Below are positions 7,004 to 16,027 of a stretch of DNA of 64,000 bases, piece by piece (positions within the stretch are counted from its first letter, which is position 1; every line of letters begins with the position of its first letter). This DNA is from PALSA-1353 sp050014015. Its GTDB lineage: Bacteria; Planctomycetota; Phycisphaerae; Tepidisphaerales; Tepidisphaeraceae. Location of the stretch: assembly GCA_050014015.1 (NCBI GenBank), contig JBEKEC010000049.1, positions 1-64,000 of the forward strand, given 5' to 3'. Both the position numbers and the translations under genes were made by a program. Below the pieces are notes generated by a model. That model worked only from the letters and a program-made list of their open reading frames with translations. It did not search any database and had not been told where the DNA came from.

Positions 7004-8401
7004 TCATGCCTGCGTCAAAACGTCGTTGTGCAGGGTTTTTTCCTGGCCTTCGATTTGGTATTGGCGGAGCTTTCGTTGCAGGGTGCGGACGGAAATTTCC
7101 AGCCGAGCGGCGGCTTGAGTGCGGTTGCCGGCACATTGCTCAAGGGCGCGCGTGATCGCCAGACGTTCAAGCTTATCCATGGTAAGGCCGGCCGGGAGGT
7201 CTTTGCCGGACGCTGCCGTGAGGGCGCCGGCCAAAATACGGTCGGGCATGTCGCGCTCGGTGATGATGTCGCCCTGAGCCAGAACCAGCATGCTCTCCAA
7301 GGTGTTTCGCAGCTCGCGGACGTTGCCGGGCCAAGGATAGGCCTGGAGCCGCTCCATGACTTCGTGGGAAACGTGCCGGCGGGGCGTGTGCTTTTGCTCG
7401 GTGATTTCCTTGAGTAGATATTCCACGAGGATGGGAATGTCATCGGGCCGGTCGCGCAAGGGGGGCAATTCGATCGTGACCACGTTCAGGCGATAGAACA
7501 AATCCTCGCGAAATTTTCCCTCATCGACCATTTTGCGGAGGTCGCGGCTGGTCGCCGCCAGGACACGGACATCGACCTTGTGGTCTTCATGGCCGCCGAC
7601 GGGGGTGATGGTCAAGGTTTCCAGCACGCGCAGGAGCTTGGCTTGCAAGCCCAATTCGAAATCGCCGATCTCATCGATGAAAAGGGTTCCGCCGTCGGCC
7701 TGCTCGAAGCGACCGATGCGGCGATCGGTGGCGCCGGTGAAAGCACCGCGGACGTGCCCAAAAAGTTCGCTTTCGACGAGTGTTGCGGGCACGGCTGCGC
7801 AATTAACAGCCACGAAGGGGCTATTTTTCCGCGGGCTGTTGTGGTGAAGGGCCTGGGCGACCAATTCCTTGCCGGTGCCGCTTTCGCCAAGAATCATCAC
7901 CGTGCTATCCACGGGAGCCGCCCGCTGAATCTTGTCGAAAACGTCCTTCATCTGCTGGGACTGTCCGACGATCCGGTCCAGACCGAACTTCTGATCCAAT
8001 CGCCGGCGAAGACGGTCGATCTCCTTGTCCTTGTTGACCAGATCAATGGCTCTGTGGATCAGGAGGACAAGCTCGGTGGCATTGACAGGTTTGGTCACGT
8101 AATCAAACGCCCCGGCCTTGATGGCTTCGACCGCCGAGTTGACGCTGCTATGTCCGGTGAGAAGGATGAACTGAGTGTCGGGTTTTCGTTTCTTCCAAAG
8201 GTTCAGGAGGTCCAATCCGCTGACGTCGCCCATGTGAACGTCGCTGAGCACGACGTCGACGTTCTCATCGAGGTATCCCAGGGCCTTGTCGGCATTCTCG
8301 GCCGCCAGAACGGCGAGGCCCTCGGATTTCAGGAGCGTGCTGAGCGCGCGGCGCTCGGTCTCATCATCCTCGACCAAAAGAACCCGGCCAGCACTTGCCA
8401 T
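7004..8401 (-). CDS. sigma-54-dependent response regulator, NtrC family
   Basis: The 465-residue protein has the three-part NtrC layout. The receiver domain (about 5-120) has acidic pair EDD at 11-13, phospho-acceptor Asp54 in VVLSDVHMGD, and Lys in YVTKP near 103. The AAA+ domain (about 145-385) has Walker A GESGTGKE, the sigma-54 contact loop GAFTGA, and Walker B GGTLFIDEIGD. The C-terminal helix-turn-helix (about 420-455) reads NRTQAAARLEISVRTLQRKL. The ATG at 8401 (MASAGRVLLVEDD) is chosen; a longer upstream frame runs into the divergent kinase gene. It sits back to back with that kinase, its probable partner. Targets are not visible. Confidence 0.93.
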   Translation of the reverse strand: MASAGRVLLVEDDETERRALSTLLKSEGLAVLAAENADKALGYLDENVDVVLSDVHMGDVSGLDLLNLWKKRKPDTQFILLTGHSSVNSAVEAIKAGAFDYVTKPVNATELVLLIHRAIDLVNKDKEIDRLRRRLDQKFGLDRIVGQSQQMKDVFDKIQRAAPVDSTVMILGESGTGKELVAQALHHNSPRKNSPFVAVNCAAVPATLVESELFGHVRGAFTGATDRRIGRFEQADGGTLFIDEIGDFELGLQAKLLRVLETLTITPVGGHEDHKVDVRVLAATSRDLRKMVDEGKFREDLFYRLNVVTIELPPLRDRPDDIPILVEYLLKEITEQKHTPRRHVSHEVMERLQAYPWPGNVRELRNTLESMLVLAQGDIITERDMPDRILAGALTAASGKDLPAGLTMDKLERLAITRALEQCAGNRTQAAARLEISVRTLQRKLRQYQIEGQEKTLHNDVLTQA

Positions 8402-8485
8402 TGGGTGTTCCAATCCCCGTGCAAAAGATTTTAGGATGCGACTATCGCGCTTCCATTCAATAACATACCTTACAATAGGCGGACA

Positions 8486-8502
8486 TCGGACGATTTGTCC
8501 GA
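8486..8502. promoter_or_regulatory. inverted repeat in the kinase/regulator divergent gap
   Basis: TCGGAC and GTCCGA flank GATTT midway between two divergent gene starts, 85 bases from the regulator and 38 from the kinase. The position suits an operator, possibly an autoregulatory one. The binding protein is not known. Confidence 0.3.
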
Positions 8503-8539
8503 CAAAATGCCGGATGGCGAAAAAATGAGTTGAGCTGCA

Positions 8540-10198
8540 ATGGTGAAGTGGATCCGCAATCTTCGCATTTCGCTGGCGGCGAAATGTCAGATTCTTTTCG
8601 GCGCGGCCGTGATATTGATTATTGGAGCGGCCCTTTATGTCCCATGGCGGCGGATGGATGATTTGATTTCGGTGGTGAATCTGCAGACGGCCGAGGGTTT
8701 GGCGAGCCAAACAAAGCTCGAGCACATCGCCGATGAGCGGGAGAAACTGAATCCGGGGGCGAGGAATACGATCCGGCTTCCGACGACGCAGGAAACCCAG
8801 GCGATGGCGCCGGGTCTGGTGATGCCGCGGCTGATCCCGATCAACCCGCGGAAAAGCATGGTGTTGGCAAAATTTGATCTGGATGCGCTGGGATATTTTT
8901 TCACGCATCCGGCGGAAGTGCATTACGCCAGAACATATCGGGTGAAGGAAATGGAGCGATACCGGCTGGCGATGCCGCTGTATGCTGGGGACCAGGCGTC
9001 ATGTCTGGAATGCCATGGGGGCGCGGAGGGGGGGGGGATCGGCACGCGGCCCAGCGCTGCCGTGGCCGCCGCGTTGCCTGCGGCGCGGCGATACCTGGGC
9101 ATCGTGGTGGTGGACATCCCCTCGCAGGTCAACGAGAACCAGTTGTTTCTCAACCGGTTTTTCATCTTGCTGGCGGGAGTGATCGCCGGGACGCTGGCAA
9201 CCGGCGTGCTGTATATCATCACGACGCGCCTGATCCTCCAGCCGGTCCGCGTCCTTCAGGAGGCCGCGGAAAAGGTCAGCCAGGGCGATCTCAACATCCG
9301 CGCCGACATCAGCACGGGGGACGAATTCGAACAGCTCTCCGAGACGTTCAACACGATGTTGGCCAATCTGAAATCCGGCGACGAACAGCTTCGGGACATC
9401 AACAAGGCGCTGGATTTGAAGCTGGTGCAACTCGGCGAAACGAACGTGGCGTTGTACGAATCCAACCGGCTTAAAAGCGAATTCCTAGCCAACGTCAGCC
9501 ACGAGCTTCGCACGCCGCTGAATTCCATCCTGGGATTTGCGGAGCTGCTGCGCGAGACGGTTTCGGGGAATCCGGATCCGAAGGCGGCGCGGTATCTCCA
9601 GAACATTCTCGCCAGCGGGCGCAACCTGCTGGAGTTGATCAACGATCTGCTGGATTTGGCGAAGATCGAAGCGGGCCGGATGGACGTTCGGTCGGAGCCG
9701 CTGTCATTGAACGATCTGTTCGAAGGGTTGATCAATCTGATCAAACCGCTGGTGGAGGGCAAGGAGCTGGCGATCGTACCGACGGTGGCGGCGGACGTGC
9801 CGATCGTGCAGACCGATCCGTCGAAGCTGCAGCAGGTGCTGTACAACCTGTTGTCGAACGCGATCAAGTTTTCGCCCCCCGGGGGGCGGATTGAACTGAC
9901 GGCGCAGACGCACCAGGCGGATCAGGTCCGCATCGCCGTGACGGACCAGGGTCCGGGCATCGAGGCTGAAAAACACGAGGTGATTTTCGAGAAATTCCGG
10001 CAGATCGACGGCTCGGTGACTCGTCAGCACAGCGGAACGGGTCTGGGTCTGGCGATCTCCAGGGAATTGATCTCGCTGCTGGGCGGAACCATCGGGGTGG
10101 ACAGCGTCCAGGGGCAGGGGGCGACGTTCTGGATCGTTCTTCCGCAGAAGATTCAGCCCGGGCAACACGATGTACGGCAAAAACTTGTTCTGTCGTGA
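8540..10198 (+). CDS. membrane histidine kinase with heme-c-type Tll0287-like sensor domain
   Basis: The 552-residue kinase has an N-terminal membrane helix (about 13-34) and a periplasmic DUF3365/Tll0287-like domain (about 50-200). That domain contains a c-type heme motif, Cys155-Leu-Glu-Cys158-His159, and the typical LIPINPRK and ARTYRVKEMERYRLAMPLY elements. A second helix (about 205-230), HAMP linker (235-290), HisKA box SHELRTPLNS with phospho-acceptor His321, and HATPase with N, G1 and G2 boxes (LLSNAIKF, DQGPGI, GTGLGL) follow. Covalent heme suggests sensing of redox state, oxygen or NO. It is divergent from the NtrC-type regulator 138 bases away. Confidence 0.92.
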   Translation: MVKWIRNLRISLAAKCQILFGAAVILIIGAALYVPWRRMDDLISVVNLQTAEGLASQTKLEHIADEREKLNPGARNTIRLPTTQETQAMAPGLVMPRLIPINPRKSMVLAKFDLDALGYFFTHPAEVHYARTYRVKEMERYRLAMPLYAGDQASCLECHGGAEGGGIGTRPSAAVAAALPAARRYLGIVVVDIPSQVNENQLFLNRFFILLAGVIAGTLATGVLYIITTRLILQPVRVLQEAAEKVSQGDLNIRADISTGDEFEQLSETFNTMLANLKSGDEQLRDINKALDLKLVQLGETNVALYESNRLKSEFLANVSHELRTPLNSILGFAELLRETVSGNPDPKAARYLQNILASGRNLLELINDLLDLAKIEAGRMDVRSEPLSLNDLFEGLINLIKPLVEGKELAIVPTVAADVPIVQTDPSKLQQVLYNLLSNAIKFSPPGGRIELTAQTHQADQVRIAVTDQGPGIEAEKHEVIFEKFRQIDGSVTRQHSGTGLGLAISRELISLLGGTIGVDSVQGQGATFWIVLPQKIQPGQHDVRQKLVLS

Positions 10199-10221
10199 TG
10201 CTGGGCATTTCCGTGAAGAGA

Positions 10222-10305
10222 TACCGCGAAGACGCGAAGGACGCGAAGGGGCGCGAAGAAGAAGTAAAAGTGGATTTCTTCGCGCAACTTCGCGTCTTCG
10301 CGGTA
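10222..10305. repeat. GCGAAG-type palindromic repeat, copy 2
   Basis: TACCGCGAAGACGCGAAG (10222-10239) is the exact reverse complement of 10288-10305. Further CGCGAAG units lie between the arms. It fills the convergent gap between the kinase gene and birA and could form a bidirectional stem. Confidence 0.75.
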
Positions 10306-10339
10306 ATCTGGATTTGACGGCCGCGGGCAGAAGGAAGGG

Positions 10340-11113
10340 TCAGGGGTGGGGGGAAAGAATCGTGACCATTCCGGCGACGACGGCGCGGACTTTGGCGCGC
10401 TGACGAACGAGCAGCCTGCCGGCGGTGTCTATGCCGTCGCATCTTCCGGAGATGGGCGGCTCATCGGCGGCGGCGACGGCGACGATCTTTCCGGCCAGGG
10501 CATCATGCCGGGAGTATTCGCGCACGAACGCCGAGAAGGGCAGTTCCATTCTGCGCCGCACGTTGCGATGCAAATGCTGGGCGATCCGGATGAGCACGTC
10601 GGTCATATCGAACGGTTTGCCGGCGATGCAGTAGAGGGAGGTGATCTGGTCGCGCAGCGCTCGCGGCGCGTCGGTCGGATCGACGTTGACGTTCAGGCCG
10701 ATGCCGACGAGATCGACGTTGCTGACTCGTTCGCAGAGGAGTCCGGCGAGTTTCAGATCGTTATGGAGCAGATCGTTGGGCCATTTGAGGAGGATATCGT
10801 TTTCGCCGGTGATATCGGCGGCGGCGTCGCGCAGGGCGATGCCGGCGATCAGGGGCAACTCCTGGGGGGGGAGGCGATCGTGGACGGGAAAGGCGAAGGT
10901 GACGGTCAGGACATCGCGGTTGGACCACCAAGTGTTGGCGGCGCGTCCACGTCCGGCGATTTGGCATCCGGTCAGCACGACCGCCGGGGCGTAAAGGCGG
11001 CCCGTTCGGCGCAATCGCCCCGCGTGATCGTTGGTGCTTCGCAGCCGCGGGAACCAATGGAGCCGAAACGGCTTGAGGGCGGCGCGAAGGCGGGGAAGAT
11101 GGAATAAGGCCAT
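10340..11113 (-). CDS. birA: biotin--[acetyl-CoA-carboxylase] ligase
   Basis: The 257-residue enzyme activates biotin with ATP and attaches it to the lysine of carboxyl-carrier domains. The biotin-binding loop GRGRAANTWWS (about 54-64), the conserved KWPNDLL near 110, and GIGLNVN near 137 are present. There is no N-terminal helix-turn-helix, so it is a monofunctional ligase, not a BirA repressor. A small SH3-like C-terminal domain is likely from about 205. Its start is two bases from the stop of pyruvate carboxylase, a biotin enzyme and its obvious substrate, so the two are co-transcribed. Confidence 0.92.
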   Translation of the reverse strand: MALFHLPRLRAALKPFRLHWFPRLRSTNDHAGRLRRTGRLYAPAVVLTGCQIAGRGRAANTWWSNRDVLTVTFAFPVHDRLPPQELPLIAGIALRDAAADITGENDILLKWPNDLLHNDLKLAGLLCERVSNVDLVGIGLNVNVDPTDAPRALRDQITSLYCIAGKPFDMTDVLIRIAQHLHRNVRRRMELPFSAFVREYSRHDALAGKIVAVAAADEPPISGRCDGIDTAGRLLVRQRAKVRAVVAGMVTILSPHP

Positions 11114-11115
11114 CG

Positions 11116-14100
11116 TTATCCTTCGAGGACAATTAATAGGTCTCCGGCTGCGACAATGGAACCCTGTTTCACCAGGATGTCTCCGATATTGGCTTGGCGC
11201 GGGCAGTAGATGGCGGTCTCCATCTTCATGGCCTCGATGGAGAGCAGGCGTTGGCCGGGCTTCATGGTCTGGCCCTTGGCGACGGCGACGTTGGAAATCT
11301 TGCCGGGCATGGGGGCGGCGACGTGATTGGGGTTGTCCGGGTCGGCCTTGGGGTGCCGGGGTATCTTGGCCTCGCCGGAGCGATCGGTGACGACGACCTC
11401 GCGGGGCTGACCGTTCAACTCGAAGAAAACGGTGCGCGTTCCATCGTCGCGGACCTGTCCGCAGGTGAGATATTTGATGATGAGGGTTTTTCCGGATTCG
11501 ATTTCCACGGAGATTTCCTCGCCGCTCTGCAGGCCGTAGAAGAATGCGTAGGTCGGCAAGGTGGAGGTGTCGTCGTAAGCCTTCACGTGCTTCTGGTAAT
11601 CGGTGAAAACGTGAGGATAGAGCAGGTAGGAGAGGACGTCCACGTCGCGCACGTTGCCGGCGAGCTTGTCATGCAGTTCGATGCGGATTTTGTCGAAATC
11701 GACGCGTGGGAGCTTGGCGCCGGGGCGGCCCTTTACGGCCTCGGCGCCGGCGGTATCGAGAACGATCTTCTGAAGGACCTTGGGCCAACCGCCTTCGGGA
11801 TGGCCGATCGCGCCCTGCATCAATTCGACCACGCTTTTGGGGAAATGGAGCTTTTTGGCCGGATTCAAAACGTCCAGGGCGGTCAATCCGTTGGTGACCA
11901 TGAACAGGGCCATGTCGCCGACGACTTTGCTGGACGGCGTGACCTTCACGATGTCGCCGAAGAGTTCGTTCACCTGGGCGTACATCTCGGCAATCTCGTT
12001 CCAGCGGTGCTCAAGGCCCAGGCTCTTGGCCTGCTGGCGGAGATTGGTGTATTGGCCGCCGGGCATCTCGTGGTGATAGACGTGCGCCGAGCCGGCTTTG
12101 AGGTCTTCCTCGAAGGGGTAATATTGCTCGCGGGCGGCTTCCCAGTAGTCCGCCAGATGGTTCAGCGCGTCCAAATCCAGACCGGTATCTCTGGGAGTAT
12201 TGCGTAATGAGGCGACGAGGGAATTGAGATTGGGCTGGCTGGTGAGGCCGCTCATGCTGGCGATGGCGGCGTCGGCGATGTCGACGTTGGCATCGGAGGC
12301 GCGCAAGATGCTGCCCGCGTTGATGCCGCTGGTGTCGTGGGTATGGAAATGGATGGGAACGTCCACCTCGTCGCGAAGGGCCTTGACCAGGGCGTGGGCG
12401 GCGTAGGGCTTGCAAAGCCCGGCCATGTCCTTGATCGCCAGGACGTGCGTGCCCATGCGGACCAGCTCCTTGGCCATCTTGACGTAGTACTTCAGGGAAT
12501 ATTTGGTCCGGCGGGGATCGAGGATGTCGCCGGTGTAACAGATGGCGGCTTCGCAGATGGAGCTGGTCCTTTCGCGGACGGCATCCATGGCGACCTTCAT
12601 GTTTTCGGTCCAGTTGAGGGAATCGAAAATGCGGAAGAGGTCGATGCCGTGCTCGGCGGCGCGAACGACGAACTCGCGGACGACGTTGTCGGGGTAATTG
12701 GTGTATCCGACGGCGTTGCTGGCGCGGAGGAGCATTTGAAAGAGAACGTTGGGGACCTTGGCGCGGAGCAGATCGAGGCGGTCCCAGGGGTCCTCCTGCA
12801 AGAAGCGTAAGGCGGAGTCGAAGGTAGCGCCGCCCCACATTTCCAGGCTGAAAAGCTGCGGTGCGAGGTGTGCGGTGGCGCCGGCGATGGCCAGCAGATC
12901 GTAGGTCCGCACGCGTGTCGCCAGAAGCGATTGATGCGCATCCCGGAACGTGGTGTCGGTGAAGAGGAGGCGTTTCTGGCGGCGCACCCATTGGGCAAAT
13001 TGTTCCGGGCCGAGTTGGCGGAGCTTTTGGCGCGTTCCGTCGGGCGGGGGAGCGCTGCGCGGATATTCGGGCACGACGGGCTCAATGAACTCGCGTTTGG
13101 GATCGACCTTTCCCCTGACGTCGGCGCGGCCGTTGACGATCACGTCGGCGATATAGCTCAATATTTTGGTTGCCCGGTCGCGTTTGGAGCGGAAGCGGAA
13201 AAGCTCGGGCGAGTCGTCGATGAAGGTGGTGGTGGCCTGGCCCTTGATGAAGGTCGGATGCTGGATGAGGTTTTCCAGAAAGGAGATGTTGGTCTTGACG
13301 CCGCGCACGCGGAATTCACTGAGCGATCGCGCCATGCGATGGACGGATTCCTGGAAAGTCAGACCGGAGGCGGTGAGCTTGACAAGGAGCGAATCGAAAT
13401 AGGGCGTGATGACTGCGCCGCTGAAGGCGGTGCCGCCGTCGAGGCGAATGCCAAATCCCGCGGCGGAGCGGTAGGTGGTCAGGCGGCCGTAATCGGGGAT
13501 GAAATGGTTCTGCGGGTCCTCGGTGGTGATGCGGCATTGCATGGCGAAGCCGCGAGGTTCGATCTGGTCCTGGGCGGGGATATTGATCGGGGGCTGGTGG
13601 AGCTTGTGGCCCTGGGCGATGAGGATCTGGCTCTTGACGATGTCGAAGCCGGTGACGACTTCGGTGACGGTGTGCTCGACCTGAATGCGGGGATTGACCT
13701 CGATGAAATAGAACTCGTTGCGGTCCAGGTCGAGGAGGAATTCGACGGTTCCGGCGTTGCGGTAACCGGCGGCCCTGCAGAGGCGAGCGGCGGCCTCGCA
13801 GATTTGCTGGCGGACGGAGCGGGGGAGATTGATGCTGGGGGCGACTTCGACGACCTTCTGATGGCGGCGCTGGACGGAACAATCGCGTTCCCAGAGATGA
13901 ACGACGTTGCCGTGATGGTCGGCGATGATCTGGACTTCGATGTGCTTGGCGCGGCGGAGATAGCGTTCGATGAAAACGTCGGTGCGGCCGAAGGCCCCGC
14001 CGGCTTCGCGCTGGGCTTCTTCGAGCTTGGGCAGAAGATCGTCGGCTTTGTGGACGACGCGCATTCCGCGGCCGCCGCCGCCGAAGCTGGCCTTGATGAT

Positions 14101-14571
14101 GAGCGGGAATCCGACGTCCTTGGCGGCGGCGCGGACGTCGGCGGGGTCGGTGAGGGCCAGATCGGCGCCGGGAACGGTGGGGACGCCGGAATCGCGAGCC
14201 AGCCTTTTGGCGGCGGTCTTGTCACCGAAAATCTTCAGCAGCCCGGGCGTGGGACCGACGAACACGATGCCGTTGTCGGCGCACGCCTGGGCCAAGTCGG
14301 GATTCTCGGACAAAAAGCCGTAGCCGGGGTGGATGGCATCGACGCCGTTGGCCTTGGCGACGTCGATCAGGGCCTGGATGTTGAGATAACCTTTGACCGG
14401 CTCGCCGCCGTGGAGTGGACCGATCTGATAGGCCTCATCGGCTTTGAAGCGATGGAGGGAGAAGCGATCTTCGTGGGTGAAAATGGCGACGGTGGAGAGG
14501 CCTAATTCGGTGGCCGCCCGGAAGACGCGGATGGCGATTTCACTCCGGTTGGCGACGAGGAGCTTTTGCAT
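11116..14571 (-). CDS. pyc: pyruvate carboxylase
   Basis: The 1151-residue, single-chain enzyme carboxylates pyruvate to oxaloacetate using bicarbonate, ATP and biotin. The order is: biotin carboxylase (about 1-450, with ATP-grasp GGGGRGM and HPGYGFLSEN), carboxyltransferase (about 530-820, starting FTDTTFRDAHQSLLATR and including FHTHDTSG), a PYC/OADA linker, and a biotinyl domain ending in AMKMETA, with Lys1116 the expected biotin site. Length matches the usual 1,140-1,180. It supplies oxaloacetate to the TCA cycle and to the aspartate pathway encoded later in this window. It forms an operon with birA. Confidence 0.96.
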   Translation of the reverse strand: MQKLLVANRSEIAIRVFRAATELGLSTVAIFTHEDRFSLHRFKADEAYQIGPLHGGEPVKGYLNIQALIDVAKANGVDAIHPGYGFLSENPDLAQACADNGIVFVGPTPGLLKIFGDKTAAKRLARDSGVPTVPGADLALTDPADVRAAAKDVGFPLIIKASFGGGGRGMRVVHKADDLLPKLEEAQREAGGAFGRTDVFIERYLRRAKHIEVQIIADHHGNVVHLWERDCSVQRRHQKVVEVAPSINLPRSVRQQICEAAARLCRAAGYRNAGTVEFLLDLDRNEFYFIEVNPRIQVEHTVTEVVTGFDIVKSQILIAQGHKLHQPPINIPAQDQIEPRGFAMQCRITTEDPQNHFIPDYGRLTTYRSAAGFGIRLDGGTAFSGAVITPYFDSLLVKLTASGLTFQESVHRMARSLSEFRVRGVKTNISFLENLIQHPTFIKGQATTTFIDDSPELFRFRSKRDRATKILSYIADVIVNGRADVRGKVDPKREFIEPVVPEYPRSAPPPDGTRQKLRQLGPEQFAQWVRRQKRLLFTDTTFRDAHQSLLATRVRTYDLLAIAGATAHLAPQLFSLEMWGGATFDSALRFLQEDPWDRLDLLRAKVPNVLFQMLLRASNAVGYTNYPDNVVREFVVRAAEHGIDLFRIFDSLNWTENMKVAMDAVRERTSSICEAAICYTGDILDPRRTKYSLKYYVKMAKELVRMGTHVLAIKDMAGLCKPYAAHALVKALRDEVDVPIHFHTHDTSGINAGSILRASDANVDIADAAIASMSGLTSQPNLNSLVASLRNTPRDTGLDLDALNHLADYWEAAREQYYPFEEDLKAGSAHVYHHEMPGGQYTNLRQQAKSLGLEHRWNEIAEMYAQVNELFGDIVKVTPSSKVVGDMALFMVTNGLTALDVLNPAKKLHFPKSVVELMQGAIGHPEGGWPKVLQKIVLDTAGAEAVKGRPGAKLPRVDFDKIRIELHDKLAGNVRDVDVLSYLLYPHVFTDYQKHVKAYDDTSTLPTYAFFYGLQSGEEISVEIESGKTLIIKYLTCGQVRDDGTRTVFFELNGQPREVVVTDRSGEAKIPRHPKADPDNPNHVAAPMPGKISNVAVAKGQTMKPGQRLLSIEAMKMETAIYCPRQANIGDILVKQGSIVAAGDLLIVLEG

Positions 14572-14661
14572 TTCGGTTCCTGATGAATTCGGTCCGGGGC
14601 GCGGGAAAAAAACCGGCGGTATTGTGGACAGCGGGGCGTGATTTGCAAGGGAAGGGGAGTT

Positions 14662-14683
14662 CCCAGGGAGTAAACTCCCTGGG
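14662..14683. repeat. AA-centre hairpin repeat with compensatory arm changes
   Basis: Arms CCCAGGGAGT and ACTCCCTGGG pair perfectly around AA. Compared with other copies the inner C-G pair has become T-A, a change on both sides. It is followed by CTTTG and lies upstream of the pyc start on one side and the cysteine-cluster gene on the other. Confidence 0.75.
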
Positions 14684-14720
14684 CTTTGAGAAAGACGGTG
14701 GCGGTTGGGGGGCTGGAACG

Positions 14721-14726
14721 TATAAT
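14721..14726 (+). promoter_or_regulatory. TATAAT -10 element
   Basis: A perfect TATAAT lies 6 bases before the ATG at 14733. This implies either a leaderless transcript or translation from the next ATG at 14742. No convincing -35 is visible at the usual distance. Confidence 0.4.
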
Positions 14727-14732
14727 GGGGCC

Positions 14733-15203
14733 ATGGTTGTGATGTCGACGCTGAAAGATAATGTCGTGGAAGCGGCTCTGCGGCCGGAGGTGCGGCGGGA
14801 AGTTCTTCGCCTGTATGCGGAGCTGCAAACGGAGATTGACCGGCGGCGGCCGATTTGCGTGGTGTCGGGGCGATGCTGCCGATTCGAGGAATTTGGCCAC
14901 CGGCTGTACGTGACGACGGCGGAGTTGGCGACGTTTACGTCGGAGTTGGCGGACACGACGCCGGCCGGGGGGGAGCCTGTGGCGGGGGGGTGCCCGTTCC
15001 AAACCGGCAAGATTTGCCGGGTTCACACCATCCGGCCCATGGGTTGCCGGGTCTTCTTTTGCGATGCGTCGGCTACCGATTGGCAGCAGGCCCTTTACGA
15101 GCAATTTCATGCCCGGTTAAAGAAATTGCACGAGGACCTGTCGATACCCTATGGGTATATGGAATGGCGGTTTGCGTGCAACGCCCTTGGGCTGGAGTTG
15201 TGA
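14733..15203 (+). CDS. YkgJ-family cysteine cluster protein
   Basis: The 156-residue protein contains the cysteine pattern of the YkgJ/UPF0153 family: CVVSGRCCRF near 42-51, GGCPF near 88, GKICRVH near 95, and RPMGCRVFFC near 104-113. The family is thought to bind zinc or an iron-sulfur cluster; its biochemical role is not established. ATG 14733 is used, with 14742 (MSTLKDN) as the alternative. The upstream frame beginning at 14583 is repeat-derived. No membrane segment is seen. Confidence 0.8.
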   Translation: MVVMSTLKDNVVEAALRPEVRREVLRLYAELQTEIDRRRPICVVSGRCCRFEEFGHRLYVTTAELATFTSELADTTPAGGEPVAGGCPFQTGKICRVHTIRPMGCRVFFCDASATDWQQALYEQFHARLKKLHEDLSIPYGYMEWRFACNALGLEL

Positions 15204-15216
15204 AAGTAAATTCGTT

Positions 15217-15246
15217 TTGACAGCACGGCCGGGCCGTAGTTACACT
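15217..15246 (+). promoter_or_regulatory. sigma-70-type promoter of the small lipoprotein gene
   Basis: A consensus TTGACA (15217-15222) is 18 bases from TACACT (15241-15246). It is about 50 bases upstream of the lipoprotein ATG, after the stop of the cysteine-cluster gene. Confidence 0.6.
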
Positions 15247-15297
15247 ATTTGCGCAGCCCGAACAGCGGCGCAGGATTTTTGCGAGGAAGGCGAGGTT

Positions 15298-15510
15298 ATG
15301 AAGCTTCTCTCAGCTTTGTTACTGGTGGCGTCGGCGATCACTCTGACCGGATGCACTTTGGATACCCCGGCGTATTCCGCCAAGGAGCGCTTTGCGCAGA
15401 TCAACCGCAACGTTGCGTACCAAGGGGCGGCAATCAACGACGACTTGGACTACATCGTGCTGTTCCGGCCCAGCAATCAGGAAACGATTTGGAACGTATA
15501 TCATCGGTAA
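15298..15510 (+). CDS. small lipoprotein
   Basis: The 70-residue precursor has a signal peptide (MKLLSALLLVASAI) and lipobox LTGC with Cys at about position 19. It would be cleaved by signal peptidase II and lipid-anchored. The mature part (SAKERFAQINRNVAYQG...) is short and charged, with no recognised domain. The ATG at 15298 follows AGGAAGGCGAGG. The gene has its own promoter and terminator, so it is a monocistronic unit. Strong expression signals for such a small lipoprotein suggest an abundant envelope component, which is an inference. Confidence 0.8.
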   Translation: MKLLSALLLVASAITLTGCTLDTPAYSAKERFAQINRNVAYQGAAINDDLDYIVLFRPSNQETIWNVYHR

Positions 15511-15561
15511 TGCCCGGTTCAAACCGGTTGGACGGGCATGGAGGTGTGGGGAAACGCAGTC

Positions 15562-15603
15562 GGCTCCGCTCTGCCTTAACGGGCAATAGGCGGAGCCTTC
15601 TTT
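15562..15603 (+). terminator. rho-independent terminator
   Basis: GGCTCCGC (15562-15569) pairs with GCGGAGCC (15590-15597) and is followed by TTCTTT. A small nested stem lies in the loop. It is about 50 bases past the small lipoprotein stop. Confidence 0.8.
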
Positions 15604-15668
15604 GTTGGCGGCGGGGGGTTGGGGTGAACTGGGGTGGGTTGATTTGAGACTTGAAGCGGTTGGGATTG

Positions 15669-15690
15669 CCCAAGGGAGCAAGCTCCCTTG
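15669..15690. repeat. AA-centre hairpin repeat
   Basis: Arms CCAAGGGAGC and GCTCCCTTGG pair perfectly around AA, followed by CTTTG and preceded by GGTTGGGATTGC, the same flank as at 734. Confidence 0.75.
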
Positions 15691-15724
15691 GCTTTGACAT
15701 TGTGAAAGTGACCTAGCGTTGAGG

Positions 15725-15919
15725 CTATGATACCAGGCGAAGCTTGGGCGTGCGGCGCACCCAGGAGGCGATTCGCGTGTTGCGCTTTTTCGCCCCTTCC
15801 AGGTGCTCCAGATATTGCTGCAAGGCGGATTCGTCGAATTGCGACAAGAATTCCGTCGATACCGTGGTGTTGTACCGGCGAATGTCATCGATCAGTTGAC
15901 GTTTGTTCATGTCAGACAT
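15725..15919 (-). CDS. small basic helical protein, uncharacterised
   Basis: The 64-residue product (MSDMNKRQLIDDIRRYN...) is predicted helical, with heptad-like hydrophobics (LIDDIRRY, FLSQFDESALQQYLEHL) and a basic C-terminus rich in Arg and Lys. No family is assigned. The start could be the ATG at 15919 or 15910. It is divergent from the membrane-protein gene at 16028. The amino-acid pattern is protein-like, not repeat-like, which is why it is kept. Confidence 0.55.
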   Translation of the reverse strand: MSDMNKRQLIDDIRRYNTTVSTEFLSQFDESALQQYLEHLEGAKKRNTRIASWVRRTPKLRLVS

Positions 15920-16027
15920 ACTTTCAAAACGGAGTTAACCGGCAATGCCAAACAATTGGCTCGTTCAGACATCGGTTCAACGTCCGTTTTTACTTGAAGG
16001 CCGGAGCCTAAGATCAAACAAGTCGCA

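Noticed and set aside
12868..14505. Long plus-strand frame opposite pyruvate carboxylase
   Set aside because: It is the GC-rich antisense shadow of pyc: the product is rich in Gly, Asp, Glu and Val in the pattern expected from mirrored codons, with no motif.
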